Source of the DNA: Panicum virgatum
Lineage: Eukaryota; Streptophyta; Magnoliopsida; Poales; Poaceae
DNA length: 64,000 bases
NCBI RefSeq assembly: GCF_016808335.1
Contig: NC_053143.1
Location: 51,057,441 to 51,121,440, forward strand
Reading direction: 5' to 3'
Positions within the stretch are counted from its first letter, which is position 1, and each line of letters starts with the position of its first letter. Below are positions 1-10,710 of the stretch, one piece after another. The notes below the pieces were generated by a model that was not told the origin of the DNA, did no database searches, and was given only the letters and a program-made list of their open reading frames with translations. The position numbers and the translations under genes were made by a program.

Positions 1-755
1 TCTGCTCGGCTTTGTCGACGCCATTGGCTCTCCATTTTGGTGGGCACAGGCGATGGCTTCTTCTCCATCGACCAAAAGTCTGGCTGGCCGGATCAACAAG
101 GTTGGAGACGGCCCTGCTGCACACTACACTAGAGTTGTTCCCTATACCAGCTTCTACACTCCAGGTACACTCTGCTTCTGCATGCAACAGCTTCAGTTGC
201 CTACGCCACCTGCAGCGAGCAGCTAGGATTTCAGCTGATTATTTACTGCATGAATGGATTTAGATATTAAGAAGGATTATGAGTTTATTATGTTTGGATC
301 AGAATGTATGGCCAGATGTTTCTGATTATTGTAGGATTTTCTAAAATTTCTCTTTTTTTTTTAAACTTTCAATTAGTAATAGTAAGATCGAGCATGGAAG
401 GGCAGGCAGACACAGTCATTGGTTAAAATCAATATGACCTCATTAACGTGACGAAGTAAGCATGCATTATACTAGTAATTTTGAATGGAGGGAGTAGCAT
501 CGGCATCATATCACAGTAGTGCTAGTAGCATCTATCGATACGTACAGATTGTTAAGTCTCGCATTCAGATTCAGGTACACTGTATCTCATCAGGGATGCA
601 TGTGTGTAGTATGCCCTGCATTTGCAATCCACAGACATCGTGCCGCACGTGTGTCTTTGCATTGGGAGCGCATGACGGAGAAACATGTGTCGTGTATATA
701 TGCTTAATTTGCCTGAAGAGTCAAAGTAACCAGTCTTAGAAGAGATGTGAGCTAA
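1..755. other. No supported gene; intergenic DNA
   Basis: Only short open frames without recognisable motifs occur here. The sequence becomes AT-rich after about 280. I see no gene, RNA or repeat that I can support. Confidence 0.5.
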
Positions 756-1154
756 CCATCTCCAACGTTCCCCCCAAACCTCCCCCTGGTAGGGGGAGCT
801 TCAGGGGAAATTGGTGGTCTAACGGCTCCCCTAAAACTCCCCCATATAGGGGAGAGTTGAACCTCCAGAGGGAGATCATAACTCCCTCTATATTTTAATC
901 ACGTTATTTTTTTATGATAAAAAATTTATTTGAATTCCATAACTTGATAACAATATATATTATGGTAGTATAAATACAATATATTTTTTTTAAAATTTAA
1001 AAATAATAAATAAATGATTAATGAATGAGGTATAGTATATAGAGAGAATGGATATGGGAGAATGGTTGGAGAGGAGGATTTATAGGAAGTAGTAAAATAT
1101 ATTAAAAAATACGTTTAGAGGGAGTTGGATAGAAGAATGGTTGGAGATAGCCTA
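756..1154. mobile_element. Tourist-like MITE
   Basis: The ends are imperfect inverted repeats built on CATCTCCAAC at the left and GTTGGAGATAG at the right. They are flanked by TAA on both sides (753-755 and 1155-1157), the target duplication typical of PIF/Harbinger (Tourist) MITEs. The interior has no coding capacity; it is G/C-tract rich on the left and AT-rich on the right. Confidence 0.55.
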
Positions 1155-1157
1155 AGT

Positions 1158-3022
1158 AGATCGATCGAAAAATATGACAAACGTCCAAGATACATATTAA
1201 GAAATCTGTATGTACGTACCTTTTAATTTGTTGTGCTACATGTAACAGCCCCATAGTGGGCGCTTTGGTAGGTCGAGGCCTGTTTGTTATTTTACTTTGA
1301 CTTAAGTGTCTTCCACGTTTTTTTAAGGAGTGCCATGTCTTTTTGACTCGAGTGTTTAACTATTTCATACCCCTCATCTACCATAACTAAACCTCGAGAT
1401 CCTAGGATAGAAGCACATGGACCCACACCGTAGATTAATCTCAGATCAGAAATAATGGAGCCATGAACAGAGGTTGGAGGGCACTAGATTAGATTGCATG
1501 ATGCTGACACCAAAGATCTGGTCCACACCTGGAGATCAAGAAAGGCCATATTTGATTCGTTTAGAACAGTGAGAATCGCCAAGTACAAATCCACCCAAGT
1601 AACTAAGCAAGTCAATAGTTCTTTACCAAAGAAAAAAAACAGCCGATGGCATGGTTGCATTCCCATCCCATGCCATGCCAGCTCAAGAAGGACGAGTGAA
1701 GACGCAGAAAACGATGGACAGTAACAGGACCTTTTTCCTGCTCCATTGTCCTTTGAAACCATGAATGTATTCTTGTGCTGATACGGCGCTAAAAATTGAT
1801 CAAAATGTTTTCAGTCTAAGTAAATCGCTTTTTGGAAGAAATCTGGAAGAGAAGAAAGCTTTAGAATGATTCATTGGCAAATTAGAAAACAACCTTATCC
1901 TTTCACCTCAAGTAGAAAGGGAGAAAGTGCAATTGCTGGCAAATAATTGGAGGAGGCACCATACACACTGAATCTAATATATAGTGAACACACATGGATG
2001 ACAGGAGCTTAAGTATATAGGGGAAAGTGGCCGAACGCAACAGAGTAACAGCTAACATACATCAATTATACATGTGGCTATGCATCGAGCAATGGATGAT
2101 AGGAATCAATACTCACATTGACACATGAAGCGTATGCAAGCTCTCATTGAAACAAACCACAGAAGTACCTGACCTCAGCAGCCATGGCGATGGAGGAGGC
2201 CAAAACCAAAAGTAAAGGAACTCAGTAGGCCATAGCAGCCATGGCGATGGAGGAGCCTGTAAGAGCAGCGTGAACACTGCTAGCGAAGAGCGCGAGGTCG
2301 CCGGGTGTATGGCAGCTTCGCGGCGCGGGGCGGCACGGTGCAAGGAGAGGGAGAGAAAAGCGTAGGCCTGTTGTGGTCGTAACCTGCGAGGCGAGGAAGG
2401 TAAGACGCGGCACCTGACACACGGCACATAGTCAAGAATTTGATTAAGGCTATGACTCCTTGGTTCCTATTTGAGGTGAGAAATTCTGCTGCATCCTCGC
2501 CGATAATATATCGAGCTCAAAAAAACATTTTCGAACTGCTCATAATTATAGAAAAAACAGATGATTAGGTGGGTCGGCTGTCACGAGAACGAGGTGATGT
2601 TTACCTGGTTGCTTTTGGTGGAGGACTGGAGGTCATGGACAAGGGCTGGCGTAGTCCGATCCTTTGGTGATAGTGTCCCTGGATGCCATCGTGCCAGAGT
2701 TTGGATTCCACGCTGAGCCGGGGAGACGCAGATCCACGCAACCACACCCGACTAGGAAGTGCTTCCTCGGACAAGATCTGCTAGAAGTGAGGACGATGGA
2801 AATGCAAGGAGCCCGTTGGCCAAAAATAGTTGAGCACCCTTGGTTTGGATTGAACGATCTGGGCGGCACAGATGGAAGGGATGGCGTGGATCAGTACCGT
2901 AGTAGGCTAGTAGCCCGTAGTCTGTGTTACATGAATATTTTTTTCCATTCCTATGTTGCTAATAAGCAGGGTGCAGGGTCATTATCATTATTTTTTTATT
3001 CAAGTTAGTTTAAATGGTATTG
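1158..3022. other. Intergenic DNA downstream of the NLR; no supported gene
   Basis: Short open frames only. The LRR exon ends at a good splice donor near 3130, so a terminal exon of the NLR could lie in this stretch, but I could not identify one. Confidence 0.4.
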
Positions 3023-3673
3023 CTATTTAAAATTTTTATTTACTGCTACTCCATTATAAGAACGAAATTGCCATTTCAAAGTGAATAATGTACAAGGAAA
3101 TCTAGACTTGTATGTATAGAGAGATACCTTGTCTCTAATGTGAGCCAGCTTCTTGTTCTCCACTAATTCACACCACTGCGCCAATTTTGGGGCCCCCGCA
3201 ATTCCTAGTTGTTCAAGCCTGACGAGCTTCTGTATGCTCTCTGGCAGAGACTCGATGCTCTCGCACACGCTGATAATAAGTTCTTTGATGGAAGCGAGGT
3301 CGCCCAGCCATTCTGGAAGGGCTGCAAGTCTTGGACACTTATGCAAATACAGACACTCGAGGGATTGCGGTAGTGTTAACATGCTTCCACAATTAATTAG
3401 CAGCAGCTTCTGTAGGTAAGCGAGTCGCTTCATGCTCTCCAGTGGTGCCTCTAGACCTGGGTACTTTGATATCTTCAGTATTTCAAGACATGTGAGCTCA
3501 CCCAACCATTTCGGAAGTTCCGTATGAGCACCGTCTTCCAGATACAGTGATTTGATGTAGGAGAGGTCACGGATGATCTCTTGTGAGCTGCTCGTCACAT
3601 AAGTGCAGCACGTGATTGCTAAACAAAAGGTGGGAAGGAGGTGGTGAAACAACCTCCACTGTTCCAAAGGTAC

Positions 3674-3989
3674 TGTTGGTCCAGTGATAAAGCCCCTCCT
3701 CTCCCCCACTCTAACACCTGGGTTTTAGGTTGGTCCAGTGGCTAGAGGGGGTGGTCTAAGTTGGTACCAGAGCCAGGTCCCGGGTTCGAAACCCACCGGC
3801 CACGCATTTCTTCCGCTGCGCGATTTCCCCTGCGGGGTTCGCTGAGACCAGCAGCCAGCAGCCACAGGCGCGGCGCGGCGCGGCTCGCTCACCGTAGGGG
3901 GAATGTTGGTCCAGTGATAAAACCCCTCCTCTCCCCCACTCTAACACCTGGGTTTTAGGGTCGGAGTGGCTAGAGGGGGTGGTCTAAGT
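3674..3989 (+). mobile_element. TRIM retrotransposon inserted in the LRR exon
   Basis: Two near-identical terminal repeats beginning TGTTGGTCCAGTGATAAA lie at 3674-3761 and 3904-3989. A primer-binding site, TGGTACCAGAGCC (initiator-Met tRNA type), follows the first repeat, and a purine tract (GTAGGGGGAA) precedes the second. The flanks are a perfect 5-bp duplication GGTAC (3669-3673 and 3990-3994). The 316-bp element has no coding capacity, so it is a terminal-repeat retrotransposon in miniature. It is oriented opposite to the host gene. Confidence 0.92.
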
Positions 3990-6318
3990 GGTACCTTGCT
4001 GTATTTCACCGTCAGAAATTCTGGACAAGCATTATAGGAAGCTCCGGGTATTCCACAACTTTCCCATTGTGTGGGTACTTCCATTTTCCCTTGCCAAAGT
4101 TCCTTACATTTTTCCCTTGACGGCAATAATGCAGCAAGGTCGATTTCCCCCTCCTCATCCCATGATGACAGCACATTATCGCTGTTCTCTATCCTCCATC
4201 TCTCAGTTTTAGGTGGGCATGGTTTCAATCTCAACTTGGGGCAATCACGAATTAACAAATCCGTAAGGTGGGGGAACATAAATTCCTGCATATCATCCTG
4301 ACCATAGGAGTAAGTTGTGCTCCACACTTCCAGATTTTCCATTTGGCATAGGTGAAATTTCGTCAGTTCACGAAAGGCTCCCAGTCCGGCACAACAGAAA
4401 CCCTCTTCAATTGTCGTAATGCTGTCCATTCCTCCCATAACTAGCTCTTTTAGTCCCGGTAACTGACCGAGTGGTGGTAGGCTGTTGCATTTACGTAACT
4501 CCCACAATACAATTTTGGTAAGATGAGGAAGATACCACATAATACCCATAACCCAGGTTGGGAAGCTCACACTTTGATAACCTCTTAGGTCAAAGTAATT
4601 TAAAGTCTTTGGTGGCACTAGTTTTTCCAACACTTCCACGTCCTCCACAGACCTCTGAGAATCTCTAGTCCACTCAAGATTCAAATATACAATCTCCTGT
4701 TTTTCATTTAACTTTATACTGTCGACCTCATCTGCAGACATCACATTCTCAAGCTTACTTATGTGCAACTCAGGTGGATTCACATGCCATAGGTAACCAA
4801 TATTACTGGTAGATTCACCATCATTAGCATGGACCTCAAAGTATGGCAATCCAATATTGCTCTTGGATGGAGGGATTGTAGACTTATCAATACGAGGGTA
4901 GCCAGCAACATTTAAGATCTTCAGGCTATCCATTTTAAGCATACATTCTGGAAGCGTCACAAGGTCCCAGCAACCCGAGAGATCCAGCGTATGCAGCTTC
5001 CTGAGGTTGCCAATGCTTTCAGGCAATCTGACAAGACCTGAGTTGTCAGACCAGAACAAATGCACTAGATTGGGAAGAGTGCAAATACAATTAAAAAAAC
5101 TTAATATCTCATCTGGCCTCCGATTCCGAAAACATCCTGATACACCTAAACATCGGAGTTCGGTGAGACTCCTGATGACTTCTTGCTGAAGCACCGAAAC
5201 ATATATTGGTCCAGGACTAAGAGTATATGATAAATTCAAATGTTGGATATTGGTAAGACCATCAAAAGATTTTTCTGTAATTACGATCCGCCAACTATGT
5301 GATAAGTCTAGATGTACCAAGTTTTTGAGGTTCACAAATGATTCTGGGAGTTTGCACATCCTCTCACAATTTGAGATATCAAGATGCATTAGACCTTTGA
5401 TTTCACCAATTGAATCAGGCAGTGCTGAAATGTTAGACCCACTTAGGTTGATGTAAATTAATTCTGACAGTTTGGTGAAAGAGTACGGGAGCATTTCACT
5501 TTGAAGCCTTGGAGCATTTAGATACCTCAAATGAACCAATTCACCGATAGATGCTGGCAAGTAGCCTATGTGGCACCCACTTACATCCATGACCTGTAGG
5601 GAACGTGAAGGTAAAAATGCATCATCTTCTAGCGATTGCAGGCTATGATCTCGAAAATGCAGTGCCCTTATCATGACAGGTGAATCTGTCAATGACTTTA
5701 GTGGCTTGCCACAATCAGTGAGCCATGCATATTGGTAGCCACGTCCTCCAGTATTGCTAGCATCCAGAATTTTATCAACAACCAGTAATCTTGCCAGATC
5801 ATGTACAAGATCGTGCATGGTGAACAATGTGAGGCCCTTCTTGTATGCTCGAGAATTCTGTATCACAAGTGCATGCTAGTGTTAGATTTCTCAGTCCAGG
5901 TAAATCAATTGTCCCTATTTGAATGCATGAAGGATTATTAGGATGCACAAGATGGTTACCTTTTTGTTGATTGTTTTTATGAAACAAATAAATTATTCAA
6001 GAGAGGTAAATACAACAACATTAACATAGCCTTGTAGTCCCAAGTAAGTTGGGGTAGGCTAGAGTTGAAACCCAACAAGTCACCAAAAGGAGAAAGCAAG
6101 AGAAAGGGAGGAAAAAAGCTTTTGAGAGAACTAAAAGGGAAAAGGCCTAAGCACGGTTTGGGCACGTGGATAGCTTCTTTCCAAGCACATCTATCCAAAC
6201 ACAATTCTCTTGGGATATTCCACTCCTTCAAGTCCCTTTTGATTGCCTCCACCCATGTCAAGTTTGGCCGCCCGATACCTCTCTTCACATTATTGTCCCA
6301 TCTTATGATGCCTCTATG

Positions 6319-6993
6319 TAGGGCTGGAAAAAAAAGCTCGAAGCTCGCGAGCCAGCTCGGGTTCGGTGCGGCCTGGCTCGGCTCGGATAGGCTCACGAGC
6401 CGGAGCAAGCCCGAGCCAAGCCTGTTTTTTGGCTCTCCAAAGTAGCGAGCCGAGCCGGCTCGTGAGCTTGGCCTAAGACAGGATATCATAAATTTACCTT
6501 GTAGATTTTGTTTTTAATTGAACGACAATCAATTGATGACGATACTATTTCATATTTAGTTGATATGGTGACTTATTATTTGATACAATCTCTCAATATC
6601 ATTTAATATGTATATGGATAAATCTTTTTAAGAATAATGTCCTTGTTACACATGTGGCTCGGGAAGGGCGGGCTTGGTGCAGCGGTAGAGCCTACCGTTT
6701 GCAACCGGAAGGTACTGGGTTAGAGCCCCAGCCTCTGCACATTTGTGCGGGAAAGGCTTGGCGCTTAAAACAACCCTTCCCCAGATCCTGCGCAGTGCGG
6801 GAAGCCTACGGCACTAGGTACACCCTTTTTTACACGTGGCTCGCGAGAGGGCTCGAGCCGGCTCGCGAGCCTAGAACGAGCCGAGCCGAGCCTGCTGTCC
6901 AAGCTCAGCAAAGTGCCGAGCCGAGCCTGGCTCGACTCGTTGCTCGACTCGTTGCTCCACTGAGCCGACCAGCTCGACTCGTTTCCAGCCCTA
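6319..6993. mobile_element. Non-autonomous hAT element with GAGCCGAGC subterminal repeats
   Basis: Terminal inverted repeats TAGGGCTGGAAA and TTTCCAGCCCTA are flanked by a perfect 8-bp target duplication CCTCTATG (6311-6318 and 6994-7001), as expected for hAT transposons. Both subterminal regions are packed with GCTCG/CGAGC-type repeats. There is no transposase. A SINE at about 6662-6831 lies inside it. Confidence 0.9.
6662..6831 (+). mobile_element. Au-like tRNA-derived SINE
   Basis: A tRNA-related head has box A-like TGGTGCAGCGGTAGAG and box B-like GGTTAGAGCCCC. It is followed by the conserved CAACCCTTCCCCAGATCCTG and GGTACACCC body and a short T tail, matching the layout of the Au SINE family of grasses. 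The flanks ACACATGTGGCTCG (left) and ACACGTGGCTCG (right) look like a diverged target duplication. Confidence 0.8.
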
Positions 6994-7099
6994 CCTCTAT
7001 GCACTGGTGTCTCTAGGGATCTCCGTTGGACATGCCCAAACTGATGTAGTTTATTGATTGGTAGATGGGTATCAGATAGATCTGTGACTCGCCCTCCCT

Positions 7100-8600
7100 T
7101 GGAGGATTTGAGCTGCACTTCTTTGATCTATTTTCTGCTTGTCTAAACCTAGGACTCCTTGGCTGCCTTTATAGGTCAGGAGCCTAACAAACTCCCTAAC
7201 AAATCTTATCTAAATAACTAATCCTATCTTATCTCCTAACAACCTTATCTCTCTAACAAACCAAATCTAAATAGATAACTACTACCAGCTGCCATGCCAT
7301 AACACTTTTCCACCCCTTCAAGACAGCTCATCCTTGAGCTGGGATTTTTGAAATGAAGGTTAAGCAATACTAACGGCAGCGAACAAATAGAATTGAGCAG
7401 TAGGCTGCTGAAAAATACTGATGTAGCCGAGTGTTGGTGAAGATGGCAGCATGGTAGAGAAGATCATGCCACAAACAATGATTGGCTCACACCGCAGCAC
7501 CGTTCCTCTTTCCTTCGCAATGCAGAGAAACGGACTTGCCTGCTCTAGCAGAAATAGTTGTGCTGCACCATGGGAAATAGAAGTGGAGAGGCCTAACTGC
7601 ATATCAACACCATCAGCAAGCTCTGCACTGGCAGTTCGGCCTCACCACCGAGCTTGGGGACCATGTGGTTGGTGCCATAGCGCAGAACTGAGAAACCACC
7701 CGTCACTTGTGTTGCTTTGTGTGGCCTGCTTGGCGAATTAGTGGGGCTGCTGTAGGATGTGGCTAGGTCCTGGGGCGGCGGACAGGGTGTGGGGGCTGGC
7801 CATGTCATCGCATGGGCAAAGGGGGTTGACGCAATGCGAGATCCGATTCTTCCAGCCTGGATGTCGCACACCCAACCGATGCATATACACGCGGCGTGGA
7901 GGCCGCGAACAACCAGGGCCGTGTGCGGTGAGGGCATGGCGAAACCAGGCGGCACGCTGAGGGCCGCGCATGGCATGGCGTGAGTTGGATCGTGGCTGCG
8001 CTACGTAGAGGCTTGCACAGGACAACGCAGGTCGTGAAGTGAACTTGCATTGAGGCGAGTGGGCGGTGGGCGAAGAGGGCAAGGTGAAGGCTTGCCCACG
8101 ATGGTGTCGCCTTCAATTCCCTGCTCTACGGTACCTCGGGATGTTGACGGGGGCAGCTTCACTACAGTCGTGGTGTCAGCATCAAGGCTGACAGCAATGG
8201 TGGTGCCAACGAGGCAGATGTTGTCGACGATGGGGGCGATGTTGACGGTAGCAGCGGCAATAGGCACTGTTGCCGGAGATGGTGCTGGTTTTGTAACCAT
8301 ATCATGGAGATCAACTAGCATCACATGAATTGGTGGGTCCATAGATAACCAATAAGAAATTAATTAAATTATACCCCAACATGCTTCAAGATTCGTGCAT
8401 ATTTCTAAAAGAGGACCATCGAAGCATTTCTCTTCTAGGAATTGTTGGTAAGTTGCGAGTTTATATACATAGATGTTTCAATTCATTATAGGCCTACTAT
8501 ATTCACGTTATGATTGTACAAAAGATGCATAGAATATGTTTTTTTTTAATTTTGAAAGAAAAATAAAAAAGTTCAACTGCAGTAGTTCCATGTAATAAAA
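7100..8600. other. Rest of the NLR intron; possible retroelement-derived sequence
   Basis: Most of the large intron to the left of the NB-ARC exon. It contains a segment rich in CTAACAA/CTTATCT (about 7180-7310) and a GC-richer part (7740-8340) with overlapping frames on both strands but no recognisable domain. The text around 7318 (AAGACAGCTCATCCTTGAGC) resembles sequence seen in plant LTR elements, but I could not find paired LTRs. Confidence 0.35.
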
Positions 8601-9758
8601 AAAACTCACCTTGGGTGAAACTGGATGTTGAAGGAAAGACAAACCTAGGAGTTGCACAATATACTTCTCGCAAAGCTGCATGCCTGAGAGTAATTTTGTT
8701 GGCTTGATGAAACTCAAAGAAATCCATTGGTGAATTAGATCTTCTTTGATTATCTCATGACCTTTTGGAAATACTGCGCAGTATGTAAAGCATGACATCA
8801 AGCATGGAGACATTTTGGTACAACTTAACTTCAAGGATGCAAGAACATGATTTGGTAAAGTGGCATCCTCTGAAATATATTCATTCCAGATTTCACTGTC
8901 TTTGACTTCCATCCACTGATCAAGTTTCATGGGCTGCAACATGAATCCAAGAGATTGAGCTGCCAAAGCCACACCTCGACACTTCAAAGCAATCTCCTTC
9001 CCTATATCCATTAATTGTTCTTTGTCATCTCTAGCTTCAAAGCTGCTTTTTTGTTTTATTATGTCCCAGCACATGTCATTTGTCAAGGGTTTTATCTGGT
9101 ATGGTTCAACGTTAGTACTGATATTATCTGCAACATGTTTACTACGTGTGGTTACTAAAACAATTGTATTGATACTGTCACCAAGATTTAGCATATCCTT
9201 CAAATTATTCAATTCAAATAGATTATTTTCCCATAGGTCATCTAAAATAATTAGAATCTTCTTTTTACCAAAAAGTAATTCCATGAGGCAACTACGTATC
9301 ATCTCTACTTCATCAATTTGGCTCTCCTTTCCAGATAGCTGTGAAATTATAAAGTTGCCGACTTTATTCATGTCAAATATTGGAGACACAGAGGTCCATA
9401 CTCGAGAGTATGATTTGAAACATGTATCATTGTAAATCAATTTTGCAAAGGTTGTCTTGCCAATGCCTCCAATACCATATATAGGAAGGATTGTGATCTG
9501 TTGTTTCATGCTCTGAAGTAAAGAGGCCATTATTTTCCTTTTCTCTTCTTTTCTCCCTACAATGAATTCTTCTCCCATATATAATGAGTTTTCCCTTACA
9601 TTGGCAAATTCCACTTCATCATAACTAGAGCTTGTCATCAAGTTGTTGAAATCTTGTTTTTTATGTGTGATATCAATATCATTGCTTTCCATTCTCATCT
9701 TCATCTTCTCATCTATTGTCATTTTGGGAAAAGGTTTGTGATTTGTCTTCTGGGGACC

Positions 9759-10710
9759 CTGCAAGATTTCAATTGATTTTCAATCTACTAGAAAATGAAT
9801 TGCGAATGATCCATAAATTTAGTCAATTATGGCATATTGTCTCTAAGGTGACACTAAAAAAATGAGTGAACAGTGTTAATTCAATAAAATATTAAAATAG
9901 TTTGAAAACACAAATCAATTTCATGACGGGTCCGATAGCATCAGTATTATGTTGTCAAATCCTATAATTCTTTATAAATTGGATATGAAATTTAAGAAAG
10001 CCTATTTATTAAAACAAAATACATTGTGGGATCGGAGACTGTTGCAGCATAATCACACACCATCAGTCCATATCATCACAAATTCACAATGCCTTCAGTT
10101 TTGGCCGAGGGCATTAATCATTTCTACCATCAGGTCTGTAAAGACACTTAGGGCATGATTATGACATAGGTAGCTACAATGGGCTCACAATTTAGATGTA
10201 TAGTTAGCTCACATAAATTAAGGCACATAACAATTTGTTCTATACGCTAAAAACTACAATCTAGCAAAAATAACCCTACAGATTATTTATATTTGAAATA
10301 ACAACACTTGTTTACACAAAATAATCATATTAATTTACTCTTTTGGCCAAATAATTTAGTTCTTAAACAGCGAATCTCGAATTGTAGTTTCATGTGAATA
10401 TTATCATATTTGAGTATGGAGATATTAAAAATATGTATTTTGATTGTAGTCAAAGAAAATTTTCCGCAACAATGGGGTTGATTTTTCCTGCCAAAACATT
10501 TTTTGGCACTGAAGTATCAGGTTTAAAGAAAAAACTGTGATTTATTATTACTTTCTTGAACCCTAACCATTCCTAACCAACTAAAAGATTATTCTAAGAT
10601 AAGAGAGACCAAGTTTGCAAATGTAGTTAAAATATATAATGTACTAATGTCCCATTATATGCCTTTATAAGGGAAGAATTTACTCAAAACTAAATAATGA
10701 TTTTAAGTAC
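9759..10710 (-). other. Probable intron joining the kinase and NB-ARC exons
   Basis: AT-rich, with no recognisable coding exon. On the minus strand it starts with a good donor (AAG then GTACTT, 10710) and ends with an acceptor (TTGCAG, up to 9759). Both borders are phase 0, so the kinase frame would run straight into the NB-ARC frame. Confidence 0.55.

Larger units (their letters stand above)
6011..7060 (-). mobile_element. 5'-truncated LINE remnant in the NLR intron
   Basis: On the minus strand, the C-terminus of a plant non-LTR reverse-transcriptase ORF is readable on both sides of a hAT insertion. FGHVQRRSLETPVHRG lies near 7050-7002, and GRPNLTWVEAIKRDLKEWN through DRCAWKEAIHVPKP lies about 6300-6150. 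The 3' tail around 6011-6060 contains the segment (CCAACTTACTTGGGACTA on the minus strand) common at grass LINE 3' ends. The upstream part is missing, and the 5' boundary given is approximate. Confidence 0.7.
3023..9758 (-). pseudogene. NB-ARC-LRR part of a disrupted NLR resistance-type gene
   Basis: NLR proteins are intracellular immune receptors; the NB-ARC is an ATP/ADP switch. The first exon (9758-8610, exactly 383 codons, phase 0 at both ends) carries a P-loop GIGGIGKTT, kinase-2 LILDDLWE-like (ILIILDDLWE), RNBS-B (LVTTRSKHVA), a GLPL-equivalent CRGVALAAQSLG, and RNBS-D (CFTYCAVFPKG). The Trp after kinase-2 fits the non-TIR class. A 2.75-kb intron (donor GTGAG at 8609, acceptor CAG at 5860-5858) leads to the second exon from 5857, which opens with the MHD motif (FTMHDLVHDL) and then many LRRs. 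That exon is split at 3674-3989 by a TRIM; the LRR frame resumes at 3668 and runs to a phase-0 donor near 3130 (GACAAG then GTATCT). No Rx-N or coiled-coil exon is seen before the NB-ARC; kinase exons precede it instead. The terminal exon was not found. Apart from the TRIM this part has an open frame. Confidence 0.85.

Noticed and set aside
6676..6730. tRNA gene
   Set aside because: tRNA-like boxes belong to an Au-like SINE nested in a hAT element.
9022..9435. 137-residue plus-strand frame
   Set aside because: It is antisense to the NB-ARC exon and has no features of its own.
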